From: AWTP1-13 sp963820375
Lineage (GTDB): Bacteria > Pseudomonadota > Alphaproteobacteria > Rhizobiales > Hyphomicrobiaceae
Reading direction: 5' to 3'
Length of the DNA stretch: 64,000 bases
Assembly (NCBI GenBank): GCA_963820375.1
Contig: CAWFZX010000016.1
Location: forward strand, 329,889-393,888
Shown here: piece after piece, positions 22,093 to 30,905 of the stretch
Layout of the letters: each line of letters opens with the position of its first letter
Position numbering within the stretch: position 1 is the stretch's first letter
Notes under the pieces: model-generated
Told to the model about the DNA's origin: nothing
Seen by the model: the letters and a program-made list of their open reading frames with translations, nothing else
The model's database searches: none
Translations under genes and position numbers: made by a program

Positions 22093-23454
22093 TTAGCTGC
22101 GCGGTGGCGCCGGCTTCGGCGCGGTCGGGCGCGGCCGGCGGACCGGTTCGGGCTCCGGTAGGTCGGGCTCGACGCGCGGCCAGGCGAGGTCATCGGCACG
22201 GCCGGGCTTTGCCTGTAGGCGCTCGCCTTTAATCAGGACATGATAATAGGGGGCCTGGCTGGGGGCTTGCCGCCGGTTCAATGCCGAGCCGCTGGTCGCC
22301 GGCGTAATCGAACTCAAGACCACGAGCCCGCCGCCAATGTCGTCGGCGACCACGTCACCCATCGCAGTAGCGCGCTCGCTCGATTGATTGCGGGTCACCA
22401 GGGCCACCACGGCTGAAGGGATGGCCGGCCGTGGCAGGTCGAGCGTGTGGGATTCCTCGCGACCGGTGGCACTGATGCTTTTCAGGGTGATGCGGCCGTG
22501 CTCGGCTTTCTGGTCCAAAACCCCGTCCGTCGGGGCAGCCATGGCGGGTGGGCTGGGAGCAGGGTTTTGCTTGGCATCGCTGGCGCTGGCCGGGCTGTTT
22601 TTCGCACTGCCGGCATCCGCATCCGCAGGGGCGCGCGGCCGCAACGCACTGATGCGCTCCTGCTCGCTTTCGCTGCCGGCCAGCGGGATCGATCGTTCCT
22701 TGCGGGCCTGCGACAGATCGCGCTTGAGTTCCTGCTCGACGAACAGGGCGAGTTTGCGGTTGCCCGCATAGGTGAACAAGACGCCATCGGCCTCCCGCAG
22801 CAGGCGCTGGCGGCCCGTGATGTCGGGACCATAGGCGGCGTAGTTGCCGGCCTCGTCGGCAAATTGCGCCTGAATGTCGATGAATTTGATGCCGTTGAGA
22901 TAGGTCTTGTCGCGGACGATATCGTTCATCATCTGGGCGGGGTCGTTGACCTCGAAGCGGCGCATGATGGGTTGGCTCACCCAATAAAGCGCCAGGTTCC
23001 GGCGCTTCAAGACCTTGATAAAGCGATCGACCCGGCGGCCGTACTCCTCGCGCCATTCCGGCGATCCCAAGACGAAGCGCTCACGGGCGTCCTGGCGGAT
23101 GGAAATGCGGTCGCCATAGCCAATCATGATGACGCCGATATGGATCACCTCGCGTGAGGCCTCCTCCGCCTTCATTTCGGTGTCGAAATCGGCCCGCGCG
23201 ATGCCGGCCAAGGGGCGATGCTTGCGGGCAACCTGGACCCGGCGGTCGGTGGCAAAGGCTTCCGCAAGGCCATCGACCAAACCCTCGGCAAAGGCATCGC
23301 CGTAGACCTGCAGCTTGTAGGTGTCGCCCTCCGGAAACGGCGTGAGATAGCTCGTCCCCGAGGGGAGGTCCTGCGCCACCGCGATCCTCGCCCCACCCAA
23401 GAGGACGAAGACGACCGTGGCCAGCGCTCCCCAGTATTGGCAATAAGACGGCAT
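22093..23454 (-). CDS. DUF459 (SGNH-like) periplasmic protein
   Basis: A 453-residue exported protein. The ATG at 23454 gives a signal peptide (MPSYCQYWGALATVVFVLLG, then GARIAVAQ) with probable cleavage after AVAQ. A DUF459 domain follows (VYGDAFAEGLVDGLAEAF; IHIGVIMIGYGD; LALYWVSQPIMRR; IDIQAQFADEAGNYAAYGPD), related to SGNH/GDSL hydrolases. The block where SGNH enzymes carry GDS reads GDA here, so the usual nucleophile seems absent. The second half is low complexity (Ala, Pro, Ser), and the C-terminus is Pro/Arg rich. DUF459 proteins occur near cell-wall genes; here an MltB-like transglycosylase gene lies upstream on the same strand. A GTG at 23508 is an alternative start. Confidence 0.78.
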   Translation of the reverse strand: MPSYCQYWGALATVVFVLLGGARIAVAQDLPSGTSYLTPFPEGDTYKLQVYGDAFAEGLVDGLAEAFATDRRVQVARKHRPLAGIARADFDTEMKAEEASREVIHIGVIMIGYGDRISIRQDARERFVLGSPEWREEYGRRVDRFIKVLKRRNLALYWVSQPIMRRFEVNDPAQMMNDIVRDKTYLNGIKFIDIQAQFADEAGNYAAYGPDITGRQRLLREADGVLFTYAGNRKLALFVEQELKRDLSQARKERSIPLAGSESEQERISALRPRAPADADAGSAKNSPASASDAKQNPAPSPPAMAAPTDGVLDQKAEHGRITLKSISATGREESHTLDLPRPAIPSAVVALVTRNQSSERATAMGDVVADDIGGGLVVLSSITPATSGSALNRRQAPSQAPYYHVLIKGERLQAKPGRADDLAWPRVEPDLPEPEPVRRPRPTAPKPAPPRS

Positions 23455-23683
23455 GTTCGTTGCTTTGGTCCCAGGACCCCGCAGGCGCAAGACCGGGGCT
23501 TCTTTCACGCATGCTTAAACGCGTCACGCCAGGCCCGTCAGGCCAAGGACGTCACACCAAATCTGCCACGCCTGCTGCGGCAGCAGGGAGATGGCGCGGC
23601 CCAGCATGCGTGAGTTCGCCCATCGTCGCAAGGGAGGTGAAGGCCTGCAGCCAACCATGGCTGCAGCATGACCGCCGGGAAGC

Positions 23684-25042
23684 CTAGTTGCGCGGCTCCT
23701 TGGGCGCCTGATCTGCCGGCTTGCCGGCCGCGGCGGCGCCGCGGCGGGGGTTGCCGCGCACATGCTTGACCATGGCCTCCGACGGCCAGCAGTCGACCTT
23801 GAGCTTGCTCGCCGTCTGGTAGAGCCCGATCTGCGCGCGGGTGTTCATGCCGGCTTTGCCGTCGATCTTGGCAACGTCATATCCCAACGTTTGCAGACCG
23901 GCCTGGATCTCTTGGATGCCGGGTGCCGACAGCTGTTTGAGGTCGGCCCACGGCGCCTCGAAAGCTTGCCCTCCGGCAATGCGATCGCCCAGGTTGCCCA
24001 CGAACAGCGCATAAAGGTCCGACATGTTATAGGCCTTGATGACCAGAAAATTTTCCAGTGCCAAGAACGCGGGGCCATAAACGCCGGCCGGCAGCAGCAG
24101 GAAGGCCTGAGCCGACAGCGCCTCGGCGGGAAAGTCGCCCGCCGCGCGCGTCACCCCGAGCCTGATCCATTCTTGCAGGGGCCGGCGCTGGTCGGGCCCT
24201 TCCATGTGACAGGGGATGCTGCGCGGAAGTCGCACTTCGAAGCCCCAATTCTGTCCTGGTACCCAGCCCTTGGCGCGCAGCTGGTTGGCCGCGGATGCCA
24301 GCGCGTCGGCCGTTGAGTTCCAGATGTCCTTGCGGCCGTCACCGTCCAGATCGTAGGCCACGGTGTAGTATTCGGAGGGCATGAACTGGGTCAGTCCCAT
24401 GGCGCCCGCCCAGGAGCCGTTCATGTTCTCGCGCGTGCGCACGCCATCCTCCAGCATCTTCAAGGCATAGAGGAGCTCTGTGCGGAACATGTCCTTGCGG
24501 CGCCCCAGGTAGGCCTGCGTGGCCAGCGCCTTGATCACGTAGTAGGTCGAGCGGTGGCTGCCGAAGGCGGTTTCGCGGCCCCAGATCGCCAGCACGAACT
24601 GGCGTTGCACACCCAGTTCCTGCTCGATCTTTGCCAGCGCCGCGGCGTTGAGCTTGAGGAGAGCTTTGCCCTGCTCGCTGAGGCGTGCGAGATAGTCGGC
24701 GTCGAGATACTGCGCCGGCGTGCGCGTAAACTCCGGTTGGCCCTTGACCTCTTGCCCGGGCAGCACCAGGTCGGGCAGCGATCGATCCGGTTCGACGCCC
24801 AGCAAGGCCCGATCAAAGGTGGCGCGTGTGACGCCCATGCGTTCGGCGTCCGGCCACAGCTGCAGCAGAAAGTGCCGGTATCCCTCGTCGGCCTGCGCCA
24901 TCACGGCGCTGGTGGCAGCGGTCCAGGCCAGCCATCCCCCGACGATGATGATGCTGGCGGCGGCCACCGCCTGCCGCCAAGGCCGCATGTTTGCTGTCTC
25001 GGGCAAGACGCCAGGTCCCCACGTCGTTTGCAAGATTGCCAT
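23684..25042 (-). CDS. Lytic murein transglycosylase, MltB type
   Basis: Cleaves peptidoglycan glycan strands with formation of 1,6-anhydromuramic acid. In this 452-residue protein a membrane or signal segment (IIIVGGWLAWTAATSAVMAQA) precedes the SLT_2 catalytic domain. Its catalytic Glu lies in AIWGRETAFGSH, with supporting motifs GAMGLTQFMPSEY and DGDGRKDIWNSTADALAS. A C-terminal peptidoglycan-binding domain (IQEIQAGLQTLGYDVAKIDG, then NTRAQIGLYQ) follows. The start at 25042 has AGGA six to nine bases upstream. It lies 31 bases after galE on the same strand, suggesting a shared transcript galE then mltB. Confidence 0.92.
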   Translation of the reverse strand: MAILQTTWGPGVLPETANMRPWRQAVAAASIIIVGGWLAWTAATSAVMAQADEGYRHFLLQLWPDAERMGVTRATFDRALLGVEPDRSLPDLVLPGQEVKGQPEFTRTPAQYLDADYLARLSEQGKALLKLNAAALAKIEQELGVQRQFVLAIWGRETAFGSHRSTYYVIKALATQAYLGRRKDMFRTELLYALKMLEDGVRTRENMNGSWAGAMGLTQFMPSEYYTVAYDLDGDGRKDIWNSTADALASAANQLRAKGWVPGQNWGFEVRLPRSIPCHMEGPDQRRPLQEWIRLGVTRAAGDFPAEALSAQAFLLLPAGVYGPAFLALENFLVIKAYNMSDLYALFVGNLGDRIAGGQAFEAPWADLKQLSAPGIQEIQAGLQTLGYDVAKIDGKAGMNTRAQIGLYQTASKLKVDCWPSEAMVKHVRGNPRRGAAAAGKPADQAPKEPRN

Positions 25043-25073
25043 CGAGTCCTAGCATAGCCGAAGCGGGGGCGCT

Positions 25074-26066
25074 TCAGGAGGCCTGTTTCGGGGCACCGAG
25101 TTGGTCTTCCCACGCCAGCGCCTGTCGGACGATGACATCAAGATCTTGGTAGGCGGGCGCCCAGCCAAGCGCGTTGCGGATCTTTGCCGATGCGGCAACG
25201 ATCTGGGCCGGGTCCCCGGGCCGGCGCGGGCCGAGGCGGACGTCGAACGACCGGCCGGAGACACGCTTGACAGCCTCGACGACCTCGAGCACCGAAAAGC
25301 CCCGCCCGTAGCCGCAGTTGAAGGTCTCACTGGCGCCCCCGGCCCGCAGATAGGCCAGGGCGGCACTGTGCGCGCGCGCCAGATCGCTCACCTGAATGTA
25401 GTCGCGCACGCAGGTGCCGTCGGGGGTGGGATAGTCGGTGCCAAACACCTCGAGGTAAGACCGCTTGCCGAGCGCGGCCTCGCAAGCGACCTTGATCAGG
25501 TGGGTGGCGCGCGGCGTCGACTGTCCGGAGCGACCCTGCGGGTCGGCGCCGGCGACATTGAAGTAGCGCAGCACCACGTAGCTGAGCTCGTGCGCCCGTG
25601 CCGCGTCCGCCAGCATCATCTCGGTCATCAGCTTGGAGTTGCCGTAGGGTGACAGCGGCTTGAGGGCCGCTTGTTCGGCAACGGGTTCGCTGCCGGGCAT
25701 ACCATACACCGCTGCGGTCGAAGAGAAGATGAAGTGCCTCACGCCGGTGGCAATGGCGGTCTCAATCAGGGTGCGCGATTTGACGGTGTTGTTCAGATAG
25801 TAGGCCAGCGGATTGGCCACCGAATCCGGCACCACGACGGAGCCGGCAAAATGCAATATGGCATCGATGCCGAGCTCCTTGATCAACCGCTGCAGCAACG
25901 CTTGATCGGCGATGTCGGCGCGCACGAATTGGGCGGTCTCGGGGACGGCGGAGGCAAGGCCGGTCGATAAGTCGTCGACCACAACGACGTGGCTCCCCGC
26001 ATCCAAAAGCTCGAGCGTCATATGGCTGCCGATGTAGCCCGCACCGCCGGTCACAAGCGTAGGCAT
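25074..26066 (-). CDS. galE: UDP-glucose 4-epimerase
   Basis: Interconverts UDP-glucose and UDP-galactose, feeding envelope polysaccharide synthesis. The 330-residue short-chain dehydrogenase fold shows the NAD motif VTGGAGYIGSH, the catalytic Ser/Thr block FSSTAAVYG, and the Tyr-Lys pair in SPYGNSK. Downstream are RYFNVAGADPQGRSGQ and GTDYPTPDGTCVRDYIQVSD, which are diagnostic of GalE. It is divergent from galU across 136 bases, a functional pairing since GalU makes UDP-glucose. Confidence 0.96.
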   Translation of the reverse strand: MPTLVTGGAGYIGSHMTLELLDAGSHVVVVDDLSTGLASAVPETAQFVRADIADQALLQRLIKELGIDAILHFAGSVVVPDSVANPLAYYLNNTVKSRTLIETAIATGVRHFIFSSTAAVYGMPGSEPVAEQAALKPLSPYGNSKLMTEMMLADAARAHELSYVVLRYFNVAGADPQGRSGQSTPRATHLIKVACEAALGKRSYLEVFGTDYPTPDGTCVRDYIQVSDLARAHSAALAYLRAGGASETFNCGYGRGFSVLEVVEAVKRVSGRSFDVRLGPRRPGDPAQIVAASAKIRNALGWAPAYQDLDVIVRQALAWEDQLGAPKQAS

Positions 26067-26202
26067 GCTGTCAATCCTGTTGCTGTTTGTTTTCAGAGCC
26101 CCGCGTGGTCGCCCACGATTTTTCCCTCGCTCGGCCGGATGCGCTACAGTGGTCGCCCCGAGTTAGCGCTGCCATACCCTGCCACCCATTGAGATAACAA
26201 AC

Positions 26203-27108
26203 ATGAACAATACGCCAAAGCGCATTCGCAAGGCTGTGTTTCCGGTGGCCGGTCTCGGCACCCGCTTCCTGCCGGCCACCAAGGCCATGCCGAAGGAGAT
26301 GCTCACCATCGTCGATCGCCCACTCATCCAGCATGTGGTCGACGAGGCGCATCGCGCCGGGATTGAGCATTTCATTTTTGTCACCGGCCGCAACAAGGGC
26401 GTCATCGAGGATCACTTCGACAGCCAATACGAATTGGAGCAGACGCTGGCCGAGCGCGGCAAGACCGCGGAGCTGGAGGCGCTGAGGCGTGAGCTGCCCG
26501 CCGCGGGGCAGACGAGCTTCACGCGTCAGCAGGCCCCCCTGGGCCTTGGCCATGCGGTCTGGTGTGCCCGCGACCTGGTCGGCGATGAGGCCTTTGCGCT
26601 GTTGCTGCCGGACGTTCTGCATCATGCGGCCAAGCCCTGTATCGGCGAGATGATGGAGGCCTATCAGGAGCAGCCCGGCAATTACATTGCCGTGGCGCCG
26701 GTGCCGGATGATCAGACCCATCAATACGGCATTGTCGGCCTCGAGAATGCGAGCGCCAAGGTGTCGCGCATCACCGCCATGGTCGAGAAGCCCAAGCCCG
26801 GCCAGGCCCCCTCCAATTTGCACATTTCGGGGCGCTATATCCTGCAACCAACGATTTTTCCGATCCTCGAACGGGGAGAGCGGGGGGCCGGCGGAGAAAT
26901 CCAGATCACCGACGCGATGCAAAGGCTGGCCGAGCGCGAGCCATTTTTTGCCACGCGTTTTGACGGCGTGATCTATGATTGTGGTGGCAAGGCCGGCTTT
27001 CTGCTGGCCAACGTCGCGCTGGCCTTGGAGCGCGCAGACTTGGCACCAACCCTGCGCGCAGATCTCGAGAGGCTGCTGCGGCAAGCCGATCGCCAAGCGG
27101 CCGACTAG
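26203..27108 (+). CDS. galU: UTP-glucose-1-phosphate uridylyltransferase
   Basis: Makes UDP-glucose from UTP and glucose-1-phosphate, the precursor used by GalE and Ugd, both encoded nearby. The 301-residue nucleotidyltransferase shows the nucleotide-binding signature PVAGLGTRFLPATKAMPKEM, the acceptor block LGLGHAVWCARD, the Asp in LLPDVLHH, the EKPKPG loop and GGEIQITDAM. A weak GAG lies upstream of the ATG. Its TAG stop falls in a CTAG that is also the stop of the convergent outer-membrane gene. Confidence 0.96.
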   Translation: MNNTPKRIRKAVFPVAGLGTRFLPATKAMPKEMLTIVDRPLIQHVVDEAHRAGIEHFIFVTGRNKGVIEDHFDSQYELEQTLAERGKTAELEALRRELPAAGQTSFTRQQAPLGLGHAVWCARDLVGDEAFALLLPDVLHHAAKPCIGEMMEAYQEQPGNYIAVAPVPDDQTHQYGIVGLENASAKVSRITAMVEKPKPGQAPSNLHISGRYILQPTIFPILERGERGAGGEIQITDAMQRLAEREPFFATRFDGVIYDCGGKAGFLLANVALALERADLAPTLRADLERLLRQADRQAAD

Positions 27109-28802
27109 TAGCGCAGGCGCAGGCCGGCGCGCAAAACGTCGGCGCTATAATCGCTGCTGGGCACGGACGTGTCGTAGACGATGTGCTGATAGCGGCCAAA
27201 CAGGATGGCGTCGCGGCCAACGTAGTAGTCGAGGCCAAGCTCGCCGATCAGCTCGCGCTCGGTCAAGTCGACGCCATCATAGGGCGTCGAAGTATAGAGC
27301 ACGCCGGCGGTGCCGATCAGGTGGCGGTAGAAGGCGTGGCGAACCTGCAATCCGAACTGGCGCGCAAGGCCGCCACTGGAGGCGGGGACGGTCGAGTTGG
27401 CGAAGGTGGAGCGGGCGGTGAACAGGAAGCTCGTCAGCGCGGAGGCGCGCCAGGCGAGGTTGGCGTCGATCAAGAGGCCGTCGAGCTGGGGAAGGTCGGC
27501 AACGTCCGGCCGCTGGCGCCCCCAGCCCGCACTGATCTCGCCGCGGACGCTGCTGCCGAGCGGCGAGAATGAGACGCCGGCGCGATAGGCTTCGCCGACG
27601 GAGGAGCGCAAGCTCCCATCCGCGGGAGGCGTGTGGTAGTCGCGGTCGGCAAGCGCGGTCTCGACAAAAACGCCAAGGCCGCGCCCGAAATCCCAGGTGG
27701 TGCGGAACGCCGCCTCGCGTTCGGTGAAGTCGCGCGCGTCATTGTTGATGACCTCGCCGCCGATGCTGGGCACCGGCGCAAAGTCGAAGTCGCGGATCGC
27801 CCCCCTCAGTTGGAAGGCAAGGCGATTGAAACGATGATTGAAGGTGATGGCAGCGCGGTCGACCTCGAGGTCGCCGCGTTCCGCCGCCGCGACGGGGAAA
27901 TTGAGCGCCGAGCGGACATCCTTTTCACGCTGATGGGAGATCAAGCCTTCGATATTGCTGCGCGAGGAGATGTCGAGCCGCCCGCGCGCGTCCAGCGCGT
28001 AGGCCCGGTCGTCCTCGCTCGGATGCCCGGCATAAAACGAGGCGGCGCCGAGGGCGCGAAACTCCAGGGCATGCACAGGCCAGTTTGTGACGGCGCGCAC
28101 ATTGGCGCGCACGTCGCCGGCGGCGTCGCCTTGCCGGAGGTTGCTTCTGAAAACGTTGTTGGTGGCCAGCGCACCGATTTCCAATTCTGGAAAAATCACA
28201 AAACCACCCATGCGCAGGCCGATCGGATCGTAGGGCTCGAGGTGGAACAGTTCCGCCGGCCGTCGATCGCGCAGGGGCTCCGGCTCGATGCGGAACATAT
28301 AGGGATCATAGCCGTAGGGCGGGATCTGGAAAGCGGCAATGTCTTGGGCGCTGCGCGGGTCGACGCCTAAGTCGGCGATGCCGTCAAGCACCGTCACCGG
28401 GCTGTCCTCGAGCACCACGCCGTCGAGCTGATGCTCGCCCACCCGGTCGGCATCGGGCGCGGCCGCTTCGGGGGACGTGTAGGACGTGCGCATGGCGCCT
28501 TCGCCATCGGCGTCCTCGTCGCCTTCCGCAAGCGGCGGCGGCTCGGCCGCCAACGCGTCCTCGCCGTCCTCCGGCAGCGGTTCAGGTAGAGCTTTGCGCC
28601 CGCTGGCAGGGGGCTTTCTGGTCGCCGGGGCGGCAATGCGCGTGTCGATGCCGAGCGCAGCCTGGCCAAGCGCGCCATCGTTTGCCAGGGCCAGGCAGGC
28701 CGCGGCGAGCGAGACGCGTGAAAAAAGTGCAACGAAGCGGTCGCAGATCACGCCGGCGCCCCACACCCTGGCTCCCGAGAGACGCACACGTGCACGGCCC
28801 AC
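27105..28802 (-). CDS. Outer membrane beta-barrel protein
   Basis: A 565-residue predicted outer-membrane protein. A signal-like segment (FVALFSRVSLAAACLALAND) precedes about 130 acidic, Pro/Ala-rich and probably disordered residues. The rest shows alternating amphipathic strands typical of barrels (LDISSRSNIEGLISHQRE, AFQLRGAIRDFDF, GVSFSPLGSSVRGEISAGWG) and ends ADVLRAGLRLRY, with the aromatic C-terminal residue expected by the barrel assembly machinery. This resembles the barrel family seen near polysaccharide genes in Hyphomicrobiales. The ligand or role is unknown. The start is uncertain: GTG at 28802, or GTG at 28751 closer to the signal peptide. Four bases overlap the galU stop. Confidence 0.8.
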   Translation of the reverse strand: MGRARVRLSGARVWGAGVICDRFVALFSRVSLAAACLALANDGALGQAALGIDTRIAAPATRKPPASGRKALPEPLPEDGEDALAAEPPPLAEGDEDADGEGAMRTSYTSPEAAAPDADRVGEHQLDGVVLEDSPVTVLDGIADLGVDPRSAQDIAAFQIPPYGYDPYMFRIEPEPLRDRRPAELFHLEPYDPIGLRMGGFVIFPELEIGALATNNVFRSNLRQGDAAGDVRANVRAVTNWPVHALEFRALGAASFYAGHPSEDDRAYALDARGRLDISSRSNIEGLISHQREKDVRSALNFPVAAAERGDLEVDRAAITFNHRFNRLAFQLRGAIRDFDFAPVPSIGGEVINNDARDFTEREAAFRTTWDFGRGLGVFVETALADRDYHTPPADGSLRSSVGEAYRAGVSFSPLGSSVRGEISAGWGRQRPDVADLPQLDGLLIDANLAWRASALTSFLFTARSTFANSTVPASSGGLARQFGLQVRHAFYRHLIGTAGVLYTSTPYDGVDLTERELIGELGLDYYVGRDAILFGRYQHIVYDTSVPSSDYSADVLRAGLRLRY

Positions 28803-28949
28803 CCTAGGGGTAGGTTGGTTAAGGAGTTGTTGAAGGGGAGCGGGCCCCGCCGATCGGCAATTGGCAGTAAAGAGTGCGCTCTGCTACAGGTAGGGCAGGA
28901 CCCGTCAGGGGGACGCGGGCGTCGGCGGGTCGAAGAGGGGGATTGCCAC

Positions 28950-29969
28950 ATGCGCATGAGCGGTGCCAAACGCAAGCTGCGGATCGTGCCTTGCGGGGTT
29001 GCTCTGCCGCTGCCGTCGCAATCGGCGACGCGGACATTGGACCTCGAATGCGAGGGCTTGGCGGCGCTCAGAGGCACCCTGCAAGCCGACCTGCAGGAGC
29101 CCTTCAACCGGGCCGTTGGCATTCTTGCCGCCGCCGAAGGCCGCGTCATCGTCAGCGGCATCGGCAAGAGCGGGCACATCGGCCAGAAGCTGGCCGCCAC
29201 CTTTGCGTCGACGGGGACACCGGCGTTCTTCGTGCACGCCAGCGAGGCCAGTCACGGTGATCTTGGCATGATCACCCCACAGGACGTGATCGTGGCGATC
29301 TCCTGGTCGGGGGAGAGCGTCGAGCTGCGCAACATCGTGACCTATTCGCGTCGGTTCAAAGTGCCGCTGATCGCCTTGACCTCTCGCGCCAACTCCGCGC
29401 TCGGCAAGCAGGCGGATGTGGTTTTGCAGTTGCCGCGGGCCAAGGAGGCTTGTCCGCATGGGCTGGCGCCGACGACGTCGACGACCATGCAGCTGGCCCT
29501 TGGCGACTGCCTCGCCATTGCCTTGCTCGAGAACAAGGGCTTTACCGCCCACGATTTCAGCGTCTTTCACCCGGGCGGATCGCTGGGTGCGAGCCTCAAG
29601 TTCGTGGCCGACGTCATGCACACGGGAGAGCGGTTGCCGCTGGTTGCCGAGGACAGGGTTATGTCGGAGGCGATCGTCATCATGACGCAAAAGAGCTTCG
29701 GCTGCCTCGGGGTCGTTGATGCCAGGGGTCGACTGGTTGGCATGATCACCGACGGTGACCTGCGGCGGCACATGGGCCCGACGCTGCTGCGACAGCGCAC
29801 GCAGGACATCATGACGCGTAAACCGAACACCCTGGCCGCCAACACGCTGGCCTCGACGGCACTCGAGCACTTCAATGCGCTCAAGCGCACGCAGATGTTT
29901 GTCGTCGACAAGGGCAAGCCGATCGGCATTCTGCACGTGCACGATCTGCTGCGCGCCGGAGTGGCCTAG
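28950..29969 (+). CDS. kdsD: KpsF/GutQ family arabinose-5-phosphate isomerase
   Basis: Interconverts ribulose-5-phosphate and arabinose-5-phosphate, the first step to KDO for lipopolysaccharide. The 339-residue product has an SIS domain (VIVSGIGKSGHIGQKLAATF, FVHASEASHGDLGMI, AISWSGESVELRNIV, HPGGSLGASL) followed by two CBS domains (EAIVIMTQKSFGCLGVVD; NTLASTALEHFNALKRTQMF). The ATG at 28950 is chosen because GAGGGG precedes it and the family begins there; the frame is open to 28815. It ends two bases from the stop of a convergent hypothetical gene. Confidence 0.93.
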   Translation: MRMSGAKRKLRIVPCGVALPLPSQSATRTLDLECEGLAALRGTLQADLQEPFNRAVGILAAAEGRVIVSGIGKSGHIGQKLAATFASTGTPAFFVHASEASHGDLGMITPQDVIVAISWSGESVELRNIVTYSRRFKVPLIALTSRANSALGKQADVVLQLPRAKEACPHGLAPTTSTTMQLALGDCLAIALLENKGFTAHDFSVFHPGGSLGASLKFVADVMHTGERLPLVAEDRVMSEAIVIMTQKSFGCLGVVDARGRLVGMITDGDLRRHMGPTLLRQRTQDIMTRKPNTLAANTLASTALEHFNALKRTQMFVVDKGKPIGILHVHDLLRAGVA

Positions 29970-29971
29970 GC

Positions 29972-30349
29972 CTAATTCTTGAAGAGATCGCCCAGGGACC
30001 ACCAGGCCGCTGCCTGTTGCACGTTGGCGTCCTTGGCCGTGGGCGGGGGCGAGGGTGATTTTTTCACCGGCGCCTTGGCAACGCTGGTCTTGGCTCGCAA
30101 CGGGGTCGTCGGCACGGCGGTGGTCGCCGCCGCAGCCGGCTTCGCCTTGGCTTCGACGGCAACAAAGCGCTGCCTGGGCTTAGGCACCGCCAGTTCGAGC
30201 TTGGCTTTCGCAGCCTCGCTGGTGGTCACGCTCGCTTTCGCGCCCTGCGGCCACGGCCGCGGGTCGAAGTAGCCGCTGATCGCAAAGGCGGCGCCGGTTG
30301 TGCCCAAAGCGATAAGCGTGAGTGCCAGTAGCAATCTGAGCGTCGGCAT
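29972..30349 (-). CDS. Small exported or membrane-anchored hypothetical protein
   Basis: A 125-residue protein whose ATG at 30349 starts a hydrophobic leader (MPTLRLLLALTLIALGTTGA) followed by FDPRPWPQGAKASV. The rest is Ala/Lys/Pro-rich low complexity, ending WWSLGDLFKN. It is probably a signal peptide or single anchor with a disordered periplasmic tail. I do not recognise a family. It is convergent with kdsD, with the stops two bases apart. Confidence 0.6.
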   Translation of the reverse strand: MPTLRLLLALTLIALGTTGAAFAISGYFDPRPWPQGAKASVTTSEAAKAKLELAVPKPRQRFVAVEAKAKPAAAATTAVPTTPLRAKTSVAKAPVKKSPSPPPTAKDANVQQAAAWWSLGDLFKN

Positions 30350-30468
30350 GCGGGTTCGATCCGGCGGGCGCGGACATTGCTGGTCCGCGCTCAAGGGTTC
30401 CCGCCCGCCCCTGTGCTAGCGGCCAAATGTGGAAGCTCTGCGGCCGAACGTGCCGGAGCGGCCATTTC

Positions 30469-30771
30469 TCAGTCCTGGAAGACGTCGGCCCAATCGGGAT
30501 GTTTGTGGCGCTCGGCGTTGACGTAGGGGCAGAGCGGATAGATCTTGAAGCCTTCCGCCCGCGCATCGTCGACCAGTCGCCTCACCAACGCCAGCGCCAC
30601 GCCGCTGCCACGCAGGCGATCATCGACGCCGGTGTGCTCGGCGATCACCAGGGTCGTGCTGGCGCGGCTATACGTGAGCTCGCCCTCCCCATCCCGGCCC
30701 TCGAGACGCGCGACATAGCGGCCACGCGTGGCACTTTGTTGCCGGGTGATGGTTGGCTCAGGCGTCGGCAT
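30469..30771 (-). CDS. GNAT-type N-acetyltransferase (Gcn5-related, NATD1-like)
   Basis: A 100-residue compact acetyltransferase domain. It carries GEGELTYSRASTTLVIAEH, then HTGVDDRLRGSGVALALVR, which holds the acetyl-CoA pyrophosphate loop, and FKIYPLCPYVNAERHKHPDW, the diagnostic end of this minimal family. The substrate is unknown. AGAGG lies about six bases upstream of the ATG. The gene stands alone between two hypothetical genes on the same strand. Confidence 0.88.
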   Translation of the reverse strand: MPTPEPTITRQQSATRGRYVARLEGRDGEGELTYSRASTTLVIAEHTGVDDRLRGSGVALALVRRLVDDARAEGFKIYPLCPYVNAERHKHPDWADVFQD

Positions 30772-30778
30772 AGCCGCC

Positions 30779-30823
30779 TCTTGGCATCAGACGTCTTGGC
30801 ATCAGACGCCTTCGCATCAGAAG
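30779..30823. repeat. Three tandem 15-bp repeats
   Basis: TCTTGGCATCAGACG occurs twice head to tail (30779-30793, 30794-30808), followed by a diverged third copy CCTTCGCATCAGAAG. It lies just upstream of the acetyltransferase gene start and could vary in copy number between strains. Confidence 0.8.
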
Positions 30824-30905
30824 ACGTCGCGACGTGGGCTCGCCGCCTGGCACGCACCCCTGTGGCAGTGGGATGCCGGCTCGACGGCCGCCTCAGTTGT
30901 GCGGT

